Source of the DNA: Motiliproteus sp965230185
GTDB taxonomy: Bacteria; Pseudomonadota; Gammaproteobacteria; Pseudomonadales; Balneatricaceae
Direction of reading: 5' to 3'
NCBI GenBank assembly: GCA_965230185.1
Contig: OZ245995.1
Span: 4,464,001 to 4,528,000 of the forward strand
Length of the DNA stretch: 64,000 bases
The notes under the pieces were generated by a model. The model searched no databases. It was given only the letters and a program-made list of their open reading frames with translations, and was not told the DNA's origin. This document shows positions 36,499 to 48,362 of this stretch, in pieces. Positions within the stretch are counted from its first letter, which is position 1; each line of letters opens with the position of its first letter. A program made the translations under genes and the position numbers.

Positions 36499-36900
36499 AT
36501 GCACGTTCAACTGATCTATGCGCAGCTGAAACAACGCACCCGCTCACGGTGGCTTCAACGCAGCCCGGTTGGCAGACTGCTGCTGGCCCTGGTTCTGGTA
36601 TTGGGAGCCGGCACGGTGACCCCGGCACTGGCGCTGGGCCTGGCCGAAGCCAGAAGCAGTGGTCTGGTGGGCGAGCAGAGCAACGGCTACCTGGCCAGTG
36701 TCAGCGCCAGTCCCCGCGCCGATGTAAAGGCGCTGGTGCAGTCGATCAACAGCAAGCGCCGCAACGCCTACACCGACAGGGCCCGAAAGGCCGGTGTCAG
36801 CCTCGACATTATGGAGCAGCGGGTTGGTCAGAGGCTGATCGACAAGCTGACACCCGGGCAGTTCTACCGGGTGCCCGGACAGAACTGGCAAAAAAAATAA
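36499..36900 (+). CDS. ydbL: YdbL-like periplasmic protein (DUF1318)
   Basis: This 133-residue protein has a long signal region (LLLALVLVLGAGTVTPALAL) and the DUF1318 core: GLVGEQSNGYLA, DVKALVQSINSKRRNAY and GQRLIDKLTPGQFYRV. In E. coli YdbL prevents unwanted polymerisation of YnbE. The N-terminus is longer than usual, with about 25 basic residues before the hydrophobic stretch, so the true start may be inside. Confidence 0.9.
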   Translation: MHVQLIYAQLKQRTRSRWLQRSPVGRLLLALVLVLGAGTVTPALALGLAEARSSGLVGEQSNGYLASVSASPRADVKALVQSINSKRRNAYTDRARKAGVSLDIMEQRVGQRLIDKLTPGQFYRVPGQNWQKK

Positions 36901-36930
36901 ACTTCTTTATTATGTGGTTCTCCGACGAAC

Positions 36931-36955
36931 GGCTGATTTATTAGCTAAATCAGCC
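36931..36955. terminator. Hairpin after the ydbH-ynbE-ydbL operon
   Basis: GGCTGATTTA and TAAATCAGCC form a perfect 10-base stem with a 5-base loop, 30 bases after ydbL. No T-run follows, so it may be a weak terminator or an mRNA-stabilising hairpin. Confidence 0.55.
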
Positions 36956-37132
36956 ACTAAGGAACTGCTTCCCCCCTGTTCTGGCCTCTGAAGGCGATGT
37001 CTGTACTGAAGATAAACCGGCACGACAGGTAAGAGGAACAGCGTTTCTTCAGGATGTCTGTAAATCGTCTGGGACGTACCACCGCAAACCGGGACTACAC
37101 CGGTAAGAGAGAAAAGAACGGGGGAGCCAGAA

Positions 37133-37663
37133 TTGAACTACTACAGCGAAAGCAGGGGAACTGCCTATCGGCCGCTGAACCTGTCCGGTTTTCTGATCTG
37201 TTGTGCATCCATCGCTTTTGCCGTCATCTACCTGCAGGGCGAACTCGGTCTCGACCCCTGCCCGCTCTGTACTGCCGTTCGTCTGATCGTGCTGATTCAG
37301 GCGGCCCTGTTCCTGCTGGCATTTCTCCATAACCCTAAGCAGCTGGGGCAGCGGATATATGCGCTGCTGGGTCTGCTGACGACGCTTGCGGGTATCGCTG
37401 TCAGTGCCCGCCATATCTGGTTGCAGAGCCTGCCCGCGGACAAGGTGCCGGAGTGCGGTCCGGGACTGGAGTATATGCTGGAAGCGTTTCCGCTTCAGGA
37501 TGCACTGGGCATGATACTGAGCGGCTCGGGAGAATGCGCCGAGATCCAGTGGCAACTGGCGGGACTGACCATTCCGCAGCAGTCGCTGGTTCTGTTTGCT
37601 CTGCTGCTGATCATTCTGGTCACTCAGTTCCGTAAAAAGAGCAATCGCAGCTACTTTTCCTGA
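37133..37663 (+). CDS. dsbB: Disulfide bond formation protein DsbB
   Basis: This 176-residue inner-membrane protein reoxidises DsbA and passes electrons to quinone. Four membrane segments are visible. The first periplasmic loop has the CPLC pair (Cys43, Cys46). The second has cysteines near 107 (PECGPG) and 135 (SGECAE), as in active DsbB. The start is TTG with a strong GGGGGAG site upstream. It is a single gene; dsbA is not nearby. Confidence 0.93.
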   Translation: MNYYSESRGTAYRPLNLSGFLICCASIAFAVIYLQGELGLDPCPLCTAVRLIVLIQAALFLLAFLHNPKQLGQRIYALLGLLTTLAGIAVSARHIWLQSLPADKVPECGPGLEYMLEAFPLQDALGMILSGSGECAEIQWQLAGLTIPQQSLVLFALLLIILVTQFRKKSNRSYFS

Positions 37664-37955
37664 TGATCCCGAAGGGCTCCGCTCAGCGGGGCCCGGGAAT
37701 CCCCCCGGTCGCCAGCCCGGACTCCGTTCCGGTTCTGAAGCAGCCGTTTGCCGCCCCTGCTCTGAAATGCAGCATCACTACATCTCTATTTCCTGATTAA
37801 GCCATTCCGAAACCTTTGTAGCATTTCAGAAATATTTGCTATTTCCGCGTCACCAAAAACGCTAAAATGGCGTTCTTTTTTTACCGACGTCCAGACTCCC
37901 CGTCTCAGCAGCTACTATTAAGCCACTGCTGGATACCGATAATTCGAGGTAAGGA
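37664..37955. promoter_or_regulatory. gcvP upstream region
   Basis: This 292-base stretch has no reading frame of note. A TAAAAT -10-like box lies in GCTAAAATGGCG (37861-37872), and a GGTAAGGA ribosome site just before the gcvP start. A glycine riboswitch was looked for and not seen. A TTTCAG/CTGAAA-type dyad near 37820 is weak. Confidence 0.4.
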
Positions 37956-40841
<2,886 letters not shown>

Positions 40842-40884
40842 AAACCGGATTCGTGATCACGGCTAATCAAGTTGGAAACTAGAT

Positions 40885-40916
40885 ATATCCAGCCCTCCTT
40901 AGTCAGGGCTGGATAT
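40885..40916 (+). terminator. gcvP terminator
   Basis: ATATCCAGCCCT and AGGGCTGGATAT form a perfect 12-base stem with an 8-base loop, 43 bases after gcvP. A short T-rich tail (TTGCTTCT) follows. Confidence 0.75.
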
Positions 40917-40974
40917 TGCTTCTGAAAAGCTCATTGCAAGGTTATCGACTTTATAGTGAGGCTGTAGAACCAGG

Positions 40975-41172
40975 TTGGTTTACTTACCTCGATTCAGTCT
41001 GACCGTTATAGCCCTGCTGAAACGTGGTACACCTACAGAAAAAGCGAAGCTTCATATATCCCTGCTGAGGATGGAGACTGGTGAGAACTTAAAGCTGGCA
41101 GGGCCCTTTCTGCCAGAGCAGATATGCGAAGAAATATCTACTCTGGATGAACGATCTAAATACCTGGGCTAG
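40975..41172 (+). CDS. Uncertain small ORF (65 aa)
   Basis: The frame encodes TEKAKLHISLLRMETGENLK and LAGPFLPEQICEEIS and ends within the last codons of the opposing SDR gene. It matches nothing I know and lacks a good ribosome site. It may be a remnant. The rest of the gap 40842-41168 holds only the gcvP terminator. Confidence 0.25.
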   Translation: MVYLPRFSLTVIALLKRGTPTEKAKLHISLLRMETGENLKLAGPFLPEQICEEISTLDERSKYLG

Positions 41173-42041
41173 CTTTTCACTTTCAGCATATCAGCAATGC
41201 CGAAAGCTCCGTATAGCCCTTCAGTGATACCATGCAATTGATCATTGTAAGGTGCTAACTGCGCCCCCACTCCCATTTCATCCACAAGAACCCTGAATGT
41301 ACGCTCCCCGTGTGGTGTATCAACCAACTCTGCGACTGCATAAGCAATATCTTGTGGGTCTTGTGCTGGATTTTTAGCGAGCTTCTCTTTATAGCTCTCC
41401 AGGAAACCTTCTGGCGCGCTTCCGAAATCACCTAATTCTTCCACGCGCTTCCGGTCGCTTGGACGAATCAAATTGTCCTGAAAACTCGTGCCATAACCAC
41501 CTGGCTCGACAAGGGCAACGTCAATTCCAAACGCAGATCCCTCAGTACGGCTATTTTCAGTCAAAGCTTCTACCGCCCATTTAGAAGCGTTGTACGGACC
41601 ATAGAATGGTATAGTTATCCGGCCTAATACACTTGAAATATTGATAACACATCCGGATTTCTGACCCCGGAAATAAGGGAATACTTCGCGTGTCATGCGG
41701 TGCAGACCAAACACATTGATATCAAATGATTTTTTTAAATCGTCCGCAGTAAATGCTTCCTGAATGCCCAGCATACCGACACCCGCGTTGTTTATTAGAA
41801 TATCAAGGCCTCCAGCGACCTCTATTGCAGCTAGAACCCCATTACGTACAGATATGTCATCAGTCACATCAATACTGATAATGTGAGCTCCCGCAGCCGA
41901 TAGTTCTTCAGCAATATCCTGGTTGCGTCCATCAGGGTCTCGCATCGACGCCACAACCGTGTGGCCTCGTGTCAGCAATGTATGAACAGTTAGCGCACCA
42001 AAGCCACCACTAGCTCCGGTAATTAGAATCTTCTTTTTCAC
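41169..42041 (-). CDS. Short-chain dehydrogenase/reductase
   Basis: This 290-residue Rossmann-fold oxidoreductase has KKILITGASGGFGALTVHTL (cofactor TGxxxGxG), LINNAGVG (NNAG), an active-site serine in VINISSVLGR, and YGPYNASKWA (YxxxK). The aspartate/arginine after the second strand (SMRDPDGRN) suggests NADP preference. The start is a GTG at 42041 with GAGG 8 bases before it. An upstream ATG at 42158 would run through the divergent regulator's start and is rejected. The neighbouring LysR gene likely controls it. Base composition is lower in G+C than the flanks. Confidence 0.88.
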   Translation of the reverse strand: MKKKILITGASGGFGALTVHTLLTRGHTVVASMRDPDGRNQDIAEELSAAGAHIISIDVTDDISVRNGVLAAIEVAGGLDILINNAGVGMLGIQEAFTADDLKKSFDINVFGLHRMTREVFPYFRGQKSGCVINISSVLGRITIPFYGPYNASKWAVEALTENSRTEGSAFGIDVALVEPGGYGTSFQDNLIRPSDRKRVEELGDFGSAPEGFLESYKEKLAKNPAQDPQDIAYAVAELVDTPHGERTFRVLVDEMGVGAQLAPYNDQLHGITEGLYGAFGIADMLKVKS

Positions 42042-42121
42042 TCTGATTTCCTCAGTCTTCGTTTCAGATTTCGGTGCAAGCTGGGCTTGCTGTATCAGGT
42101 TGAGTATTATCGCAGGACCAT

Positions 42122-42173
42122 TTAAGAACAATGTTGTCAAGATGAACAAATGGTTCACAAATTAAGAACAATG
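42122..42173. promoter_or_regulatory. Direct repeats in the SDR/LysR control region
   Basis: TTAAGAACAATG occurs at 42122-42133 and 42162-42173, 40 bases apart. An inverted element, GTTCACAAATTAAGAAC, spans 42154-42170. Position in the divergent intergenic space and overlap with the regulator start suggest an autoregulatory LysR site. Confidence 0.5.
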
Positions 42174-43088
42174 AATTTCCAAGAGCTATCCGTCTTTGTT
42201 GAGATCGCCGATGCCGGTGGCATATCAGCAGCAGCGGAACGAATGGGGCTAGCCAAGTCCGCTGTAAGCACTCAGCTGTTCAAGCTGGAAGAGCGATTGG
42301 GGGTTAAATTATTCACCCGAACCTCTCGCCGCGTAAATCTAACGCAAGAAGGTCGCCAATTGCTGCCCAGAGTTGTTTCACTGATCGCGGAAGGGGAGCA
42401 ATTGCTTGAACAGGCAGAACAGGAAGTTGCGCGCCCGAGTGGCGTTGTTCGAATTGCGGTGACACCTGACCTGGGCGCCAGGTTCATTGAAAATCTTGTA
42501 CCCCGAATCACATCAATCTACCCAGAAATCAATCTGGTGGTAAAGCTGGGATATGATCTTGAAAATATTCAGGATCCATCTTTCGACTTAGCCATTCGGA
42601 CTGGTCATATTAGTGATGAAGGGCTGGTAGCCAGCAAACTTGGAAAGTACAAACGTATTTTTGTCGCCAGTCCTGATTACCTGAAAGGCAATTTAATACG
42701 TAAACCGGAGGATTTACTTTCAGTCAATGCCCTCGTGTTCTCAAATCAGGGAGCGGATCGGATATGGAGGGTTCGTCCCTGCTCGACGAGCAATTCAATC
42801 GCTTTGGAAAAACAAGTTAAAACCCTCCGCGTCAGAGGCCTGGTATCTATAGATAGCTTCAGCTCTTTAATGCAGTTGGCATGCAGGCATCAAGGCGTGG
42901 CATTGATTCCAACGTTTATTGCTGATGATTTGATCCAAAGGGGAGAGTTAGAAAACTGTTTACCCGACTGGGAGTCCTTCGACACAGAAGTAATGCTGGC
43001 TTACCGTTTCGGTGCAAGTCGAGTCACCAGAGTCGAAGTCGTGATCAACCTGATCAAAGAGATCGTTCCATCTTTGCTTACAAAGTAG
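42171..43088 (+). CDS. LysR-family transcriptional regulator
   Basis: This 305-residue protein has a winged helix (MNFQELSVFVEIADAGGISA, AERMGLAKSAVSTQLFKLEE) and an inducer domain (VRIAVTPDLGARFIENLVPR, DLAIRTGHISDEGLVASKLG). The ATG at 42171 begins the usual LysR N-terminus; a frame opening at 42150 only adds seven atypical residues. Divergent from the SDR gene, which is the expected target. Confidence 0.88.
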   Translation: MNFQELSVFVEIADAGGISAAAERMGLAKSAVSTQLFKLEERLGVKLFTRTSRRVNLTQEGRQLLPRVVSLIAEGEQLLEQAEQEVARPSGVVRIAVTPDLGARFIENLVPRITSIYPEINLVVKLGYDLENIQDPSFDLAIRTGHISDEGLVASKLGKYKRIFVASPDYLKGNLIRKPEDLLSVNALVFSNQGADRIWRVRPCSTSNSIALEKQVKTLRVRGLVSIDSFSSLMQLACRHQGVALIPTFIADDLIQRGELENCLPDWESFDTEVMLAYRFGASRVTRVEVVINLIKEIVPSLLTK

Positions 43089-43418
43089 TACGAATGGGGA
43101 AAGGACAGGGACTGCGTATCACTTCTGAACCGCCTCCACTTCCAGGAAGTTATGATCTCAGTCTCCTCGACGCATAAAGTTGATCAATGCCAGTAACATT
43201 CTGCCAGGCATCACAATCGGCTTTTCAGCGAGTTTCCATCTTCAATGTATCAGCCGGTCGATTGGCATTATCAGATTTGTAGATAGCTTCCAACTTCAGG
43301 TGCTTAAATTTCCAAACTATGTCATTGATTTTTGAAGGTGAAAAGTTTCCACCTTCAATAGTCGTTATCAATTCGGTTGAGGTCGGCTGACTCAGCCCCT
43401 TAACCGGCCCCGACAAAC
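43089..43418. other. Intergenic region after the LysR gene
   Basis: No convincing gene is visible. A 63-codon frame on the minus strand (43225-43416) starts next to a strong terminator and has no recognised features. Confidence 0.4.
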
Positions 43419-43449
43419 AAAAAAGGCGAACTACAGGTTCGCCTTTTTT
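43419..43449. terminator. Bidirectional terminator between LysR and dctP
   Basis: AAAAAAGGCGAAC and GTTCGCCTTTTTT form a perfect 13-base stem with a 5-base loop, with T-runs on both strands. It ends the TRAP binding-protein transcript (stop at 43479) and could also end transcription from the left. Confidence 0.93.
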
Positions 43450-43478
43450 ATACCGGAAGAAGGGGCTATCCCGGATTT

Positions 43479-44495
43479 CTAGACCTCGCTGCGCCCCAGC
43501 AGGCGCAGCACCCGGTTGAGCTTTTCCTTACCACCGATGCTGTCATAAAACTTAGGCCAGACCGCTTCAGTGGCCTTTTCTATCCATTCTTTCTCCCCAT
43601 CCGCAGGATCATCAATCTGCATACCCTTCGAAGCCAGCTCTTTCCGGATCTCAGCTTCTCGCTCACGCAGGAAGTTCGCACTGTGCACCGTAGCCTCTTT
43701 TCCGGCATCCAGAATAGCCTGCTGAACCTCCGGAGACTGATCCCGGAACACAGCCTCACTGACGATCAACGGCTCAATCAGGAATATATAGCGCATGTTA
43801 GTGATGTACTTCTGGACTTCATAGAACTTCATCGCATAGATGGTCATATACGGATTATCCTGGCCGTCCACTACCCGCTGCTGCAGGGCGGTAAATGTCT
43901 CGGTCCAGGACATGGGTGTCGGGTTCACACCCCAGGCCCTGTAAGTATCGATCATGATCTCATTCTTGGGCACCCGTACAATGAGGTCCTGCATATCCTG
44001 CAGAGTTCTGACAGGCTTTTTCGAATTGGTCAGCACCCGGAAACCAGAATAGGTCCAGCCAATTATTCGAACACCGGCATCGCGTACGGTGTTTTCTACC
44101 AGTTCCTGTCCTACCTCGCCCTGAGTCAGCTCCACAGCCTCATCCAGGCTCTGAATAACATAGGGCAGCGTAAACAGACCCACAGTGGGAGAGAAAGGGG
44201 TTATGTTGTTAATCGCCAGAATCGAAAAATCCAGTGTCCCCATCGCCGCATCGTTGACAGTATCCTGCTCGCTGCCAAGCTGGCCTTTCTGAAACAGTCT
44301 GGCCTGGTGTTTACCGCCGGTTTTCTGATTGAGAAGCTCAGCAAACTTTTTACCCAGCTCATGCTGCGGACTGCCGCCGGCATCGCCCACAGCCACCCTG
44401 AAGGTTCTGGCCTCGACCGCCAGAGTCAGTCCAGCTCCGAAAATGACGGCGATCGAAGCGGAAAACAGCTTTGTAATCTTATTTTTGTTACTCAT
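43479..44495 (-). CDS. TRAP transporter substrate-binding protein (DctP family)
   Basis: This 338-residue periplasmic protein has a signal peptide (LFSASIAVIFGAGLTLAVEA). The DctP fold shows FAELLNQKTGGKHQARLFQK, GQLGSEQDTVNDAAMGTLDF, and the conserved arginine in DLIVRVPKNEIMIDTYRAWG, which binds a substrate carboxylate. It delivers organic acids to DctQM membrane subunits. None of those lies beside it, so it is an orphan or serves a transporter elsewhere. Flanks are a terminator and a long gap. Confidence 0.9.
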   Translation of the reverse strand: MSNKNKITKLFSASIAVIFGAGLTLAVEARTFRVAVGDAGGSPQHELGKKFAELLNQKTGGKHQARLFQKGQLGSEQDTVNDAAMGTLDFSILAINNITPFSPTVGLFTLPYVIQSLDEAVELTQGEVGQELVENTVRDAGVRIIGWTYSGFRVLTNSKKPVRTLQDMQDLIVRVPKNEIMIDTYRAWGVNPTPMSWTETFTALQQRVVDGQDNPYMTIYAMKFYEVQKYITNMRYIFLIEPLIVSEAVFRDQSPEVQQAILDAGKEATVHSANFLREREAEIRKELASKGMQIDDPADGEKEWIEKATEAVWPKFYDSIGGKEKLNRVLRLLGRSEV

Positions 44496-44983
44496 CGATA
44501 TCTCCGGCTATGCGTTCAGCTCAAATGAGGTGACCAGCTTGTCCTCTCGCTGGGAACAGCGGATCTGAGCAGATTAACCACCTCTGAGATCATGCGCCGC
44601 AGGTTTCCGGGAAGTGTCCGGCAATATCGGACAAAGCCCCGACCCCATGGCAAACGTCATAAAAACAGGTGTGGGAAGAAGCGCTCTGTCCATCCAGCAG
44701 GAACATCACCCGACAACAGATCGATGCAGCTCAGGCGTGCCTGACTGCCCGGGATCAGCTTCCCGAATCTGAATCCTGAAGATGGACAACTGAAGAGAGG
44801 TTAACACAACAAACTCAAAACAAATCACGCATATGAACTATTTATTATTATTTTCACATAAGCCTGACTAATCAGAATGCCGTAGTGAAGGCATCATTAT
44901 TTATCTGCCAGGGATGATGAAAGAAGCGATAAAAGAAATTATCAGGTGATATTCAGAGCGTCTGAGCAGCTTATTCCTTGCCA
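44496..44983. other. Intergenic region between dctP and the SBP gene
   Basis: I see no reading frame, RNA gene or strong hairpin in these 488 bases. An A+T-rich block at 44800-44890 could hold the dctP promoter. Confidence 0.45.
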
Positions 44984-45748
44984 TTACTGCCGGTACTTTC
45001 CCCTTCGGGATTGCCAGAAATAGTGGTCATAACTGCCACTTTCCACCAGCTGCTTCAATCCACGGTTAAAGCCCTCGATCAGCTTTTTCGCCCTCTGCTC
45101 CGGTATCTGCCTGGATATCGCAACAGCGATGGGAGCCTCCATCACGGACAGAGGGTGATGGGTGACCAGCGCCGCCTGGTCGGCTGACAACTCCGAATAA
45201 ACCAGCGAGTAGCCTACTTCTATGTCCATGGGGAATACATCAATCCGATCATGCAGCAGCTTGTGAATATTCTGGGCATCATCCATCACCAGCTCCGCCG
45301 GGATCGCCCCCGATCTGACCGCCTGATCGAAAGTGGCGCCGTAGGTGTATTGCGCGGTGGCACCGACACGATACTGCCTCAGATCGTCTACAGATCGGTA
45401 GTCAAAGGGAAAACTTTTAAGGTGAAAAAAGACCTTACGATTGAAGGTCACAGGGTCAGTAAAGTAGAAATCTCTTTTTCGCTCGGCTGTAGGGGCCCAG
45501 GTAACAGAGCCATCAAAGGCCCCATTTTTTGCCGATGCGTAGCTGCGTTTCCAGGGGAAAAACTCATAGCGGACCCGGTACCCCGCCAGGGCGAAGGCTT
45601 CGGTGACGATGCGCGAGAATACGCCATAGTGTTTCAAATGCTCTGAAGTGTAGGGAGGCCACTCACCGCTGGTCAGCGTCACCTCCTCCTCGGCGTGAGA
45701 AAAGGCACAGAATGCCACCAGCAGGATAACAATCAGGGCCTTGTTCAT
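44984..45748 (-). CDS. Periplasmic solute-binding protein (SBP_bac_3 type)
   Basis: This protein has about 254 residues, with a signal peptide (ALIVILLVAFCAFSHA). The fold is of amino-acid-binding type: LTSGEWPPYTSE, GVFSRIVTEAFALAGYRVRY, FDGSVTWAPTAERKRDFYFT and LRQYRVGATAQYTYG. The ATG at 45748 follows GAGG. No ABC permease or ATPase is adjacent; such lone proteins often sense a solute. Its ligand is unknown. Confidence 0.82.
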   Translation of the reverse strand: MNKALIVILLVAFCAFSHAEEEVTLTSGEWPPYTSEHLKHYGVFSRIVTEAFALAGYRVRYEFFPWKRSYASAKNGAFDGSVTWAPTAERKRDFYFTDPVTFNRKVFFHLKSFPFDYRSVDDLRQYRVGATAQYTYGATFDQAVRSGAIPAELVMDDAQNIHKLLHDRIDVFPMDIEVGYSLVYSELSADQAALVTHHPLSVMEAPIAVAISRQIPEQRAKKLIEGFNRGLKQLVESGSYDHYFWQSRRGKYRQ

Positions 45749-46042
45749 GGTTTTCAGCCTCCATTCTGTTGACACCTGCAGCATAGCTGATGGCAACACA
45801 AGGAGATTAATGCAGTGGTTCTCCGGCGGCGGCCGCAAGAATCAGCAGCAAGAGAGATCAATACAGGTGATACGACCGTTTCCGGTTCGATACAACTGCA
45901 CCCGGATAACTACAGTTCCGGGATCTAACGGCCGCTGACCTGATCGACGGCTGAGTATCGATAAGCCTGCGGCCCCGCAGCTGAGGTTCCGCTTCAGTTT
46001 TTCCCCTCCTGCGATGAACGCAACCAGGAAAGCGGTCGCCGG

Positions 46043-47188
46043 TTAAATATGCCAGTAATCCAGCAGGATCGCGTTCAGCGCTTTCCTGAAGTTATTCAGG
46101 GTACCTTCGGTATCCTGCAGTTTGTCCAGCCCGAACAGGCCAATCCGGAACGTCCTGAAGTCGTCAGGCTCATCACAGGCCAGAGGCCCACCGGCGGCTA
46201 TCTGCAACCCACGCACGACAAACTTGTCGCCGCTCTGGATCCCTGCATCCGTGGTGTAGCTGACGACCACACAGGGAGCCTGGTACCCTTTGGCAGCCAC
46301 GCTTCGGAATCCCCGCTCAACCAGTTCGCGGCGCACTCGCCTGCCCAGCTCCAGTTGCCGTTTACGAGCCTTTTCAAAGCCGAACCGTTCGGTTTCTTTT
46401 ATCACGTCGCGAAAACGAGCCAGCCCATCCGTTGGCATGGTGGTGTGATAGGCGTGACTACCGTTCTCGTAGGCAGCCATGATCTGCAGCCATTTTTTAA
46501 GATCACAGGAAAAGCTGGTGCTCCGGGTCGTTTCGACAAGGTCCCGAGCCTTCCGACTCAGCATGATCAGGGCACAACAGGCAGGACTGCTCCAGCCTTT
46601 CTGGGGTGCACTGATAAGCACATCGACTCCGGTCGCTTCCATATCCACCCAGATAGCGCCGGAGGCTACGCAGTCCAGAACGAAGATGCCATCCACAGAG
46701 TGAACGGCATCGGCAACTGCGTGCAGGTAGTCGTCGGGTAACATGATGCCGGATGAGGTTTCCACATGGGGCGCGAACACAACCGCTGGTTGTTCCGCAT
46801 GAATGGCCGCCACCACCTCTTCTATCGGTGCTGGTGCAAATGCAGCTTCTCGCCCCTCCTCAGTCCGGCGCGCCTTCAGCACCGGGCAGGCAGACGGGAT
46901 ACCGCCCGCCTCAAAGATCTGAGTCCACCGGTAGCTGAACCAGCCATTACGGATGACCATGCACTTCCTGCCGCCGGCAAACTGCCGGGCAACCGCTTCC
47001 ATGCCAAAGGTTCCGCTGCCAGGCACAATCGCCACCGAATGGGCGCTGTAGACGGATTTCAGGGTACTGGAGATATCTCGCATCACTCCCTGAAACGATC
47101 TGGACATATGATTCAGCGAGCGATCGGTATAAACCACCGAATATTCCAGCAGCCCGTCAGGATCGGCAGAAAATGAAATACCACCCAT
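46043..47188 (-). CDS. Class V aminotransferase (PhnW/serine-pyruvate-like)
   Basis: This 381-residue PLP enzyme shows VAIVPGSGTFGMEAVARQFA (PLP phosphate-binding region), VFVLDCVASGAIWVDMEA with the cofactor aspartate, and the Schiff-base lysine in VLISAPQKGWSSP. The layout fits 2-aminoethylphosphonate or serine/alanine-glyoxylate aminotransferases. No phosphonate genes adjoin, so the substrate is open. The ATG at 47188 has AGAGG 8 bases upstream; a frame extending to 47263 lacks a site. It is downstream of the CobW operon but separated by a terminator. Confidence 0.85.
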   Translation of the reverse strand: MGGISFSADPDGLLEYSVVYTDRSLNHMSRSFQGVMRDISSTLKSVYSAHSVAIVPGSGTFGMEAVARQFAGGRKCMVIRNGWFSYRWTQIFEAGGIPSACPVLKARRTEEGREAAFAPAPIEEVVAAIHAEQPAVVFAPHVETSSGIMLPDDYLHAVADAVHSVDGIFVLDCVASGAIWVDMEATGVDVLISAPQKGWSSPACCALIMLSRKARDLVETTRSTSFSCDLKKWLQIMAAYENGSHAYHTTMPTDGLARFRDVIKETERFGFEKARKRQLELGRRVRRELVERGFRSVAAKGYQAPCVVVSYTTDAGIQSGDKFVVRGLQIAAGGPLACDEPDDFRTFRIGLFGLDKLQDTEGTLNNFRKALNAILLDYWHI

Positions 47189-47374
47189 ATCAAACACCTC
47201 TGTGAAATTTATATTTATTTTTTCACATGATGGCAATAAAAATCCTGAGTCGCAAGTAGCCACCCTAAAAATTGATTAAGTTTTGTACGATATCACCGCA
47301 ATAACCCGTGTTCCGGATTTGCGGTCGGAATCCGGGATTCAGTGAGCACAATGGGGCTGAGACGGCTACATAAG

Positions 47375-47406
47375 CATAAAAAACGGGTCTCTGTATGACC
47401 CGTTTT
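47375..47406 (-). terminator. Terminator of the transporter-amidohydrolase-CobW operon
   Basis: AAAACGGGTC and GACCCGTTTT form a 10-base stem with a 7-base loop, followed by a minus-strand TTTTTT. It lies 54 bases after the CobW stop. Confidence 0.9.
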
Positions 47407-47459
47407 CTGACGACCCCCGTGCTGCACCTTAAACGACAGACCCGGCTGCAACGACAGCG

Positions 47460-48362
47460 CTATGTAAGCGCCGACTTCAATGCATCGAATCGCTCGCCAT
47501 CGCTGCCGATACAGACCAGCTGGCCACAACCGGTCGCTTCTGGCGCCGGCCACCAGCTCAGAGTCCCCCCGCTCAGCTGCACTATACGGGCTCTGCCACC
47601 TGCTTCAGTACGGATGATACCCTTGGCTCTCAGCAGCACATCCCGGTACTCGCTGAACAGGCTCTCCAGCTCCGCTTCACAGAGCGGCCGTTCCAGAATG
47701 ACGCTGAAGGAGGTCAGGCCGACCGAGGCACCGGTGGCGGCTGCGGCTGGCTTCCGAATGGCAGCGGCAATCTCAGCAGTCTCTGTTTCAGCAGTCGATT
47801 GCCGCTCTGCCGTAAAAATGATTTCCGCGTTTGCGTTCAGTTGCTGCAGTGTCGTTCTGAGCTGTTGTCGGTCCCACTGCCCGGTACGGTTCAGCAGCAG
47901 CTTCGTTGCACTGCGGATCTGGGCATGCCAGACCTCTTTCACCCGCTCATCGGTGCTGTATCTCCGGTACTGGCTGGCATCGATCAGGCAGAGGGTCTCC
48001 TTCAGCTGCAGCTGTCCGGAGACCCGGGCGATATCGGCAATCCGCGCCGGATCGGCGATGCCGCTGGCTTCGATATAGATCGCCGCCAGCGGGCCGGGTT
48101 TGCGCAGTACCCCGGCCAGCTGATCTGCCAGAGTGCCGCCCAGGGTGCAGCAGATACAGCCATTGCTCAGCCTGAGAATCCGATCGCTCTGATATTCGAT
48201 CAGCTCGGCATCGATATTGATACTGCCGAAATCGTTTACCAGAATCAGACTGTCGGCCGGCAGCCCACCGTCGCTGATCAGTCGGTTCAGCCAGGTGGTC
48301 TTGCCCGCCCCCAGAAAACCACTGATCACCGTGACGGGGATGACCGGGCGATCAGAGACACT
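47460..48362 (-). CDS. CobW/YjiA-family GTPase metallochaperone
   Basis: This 300-residue G3E GTPase has Walker A SGFLGAGKTTWLNRL, the metal-binding GCICC motif (NGCICCTLGG), a Walker B/switch region IEASGIADPARIA and an NRTG-type guanine site (LLLNRTGQWD). A CobW C-terminal domain follows. Family members deliver zinc, cobalt or other metals to client enzymes. The start overlaps the end of the amidohydrolase gene by 11 bases. The metal-dependent amidohydrolase is therefore the natural candidate client. That link is inferred. Confidence 0.85.
   Translation of the reverse strand, partial: SVSDRPVIPVTVISGFLGAGKTTWLNRLISDGGLPADSLILVNDFGSINIDAELIEYQSDRILRLSNGCICCTLGGTLADQLAGVLRKPGPLAAIYIEASGIADPARIADIARVSGQLQLKETLCLIDASQYRRYSTDERVKEVWHAQIRSATKLLLNRTGQWDRQQLRTTLQQLNANAEIIFTAERQSTAETETAEIAAAIRKPAAAATGASVGLTSFSVILERPLCEAELESLFSEYRDVLLRAKGIIRTEAGGRARIVQLSGGTLSWWPAPEATGCGQLVCIGSDGERFDALKSALT

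Noticed and set aside
37664..37955. A glycine riboswitch upstream of gcvP
   Set aside because: The conserved tandem-aptamer motifs were not found; only a plain promoter-like box is visible.
43225..43416. A 63-codon frame on the minus strand
   Set aside because: It starts 3 bases from a strong terminator, has no promoter room or good ribosome site, and matches nothing known.
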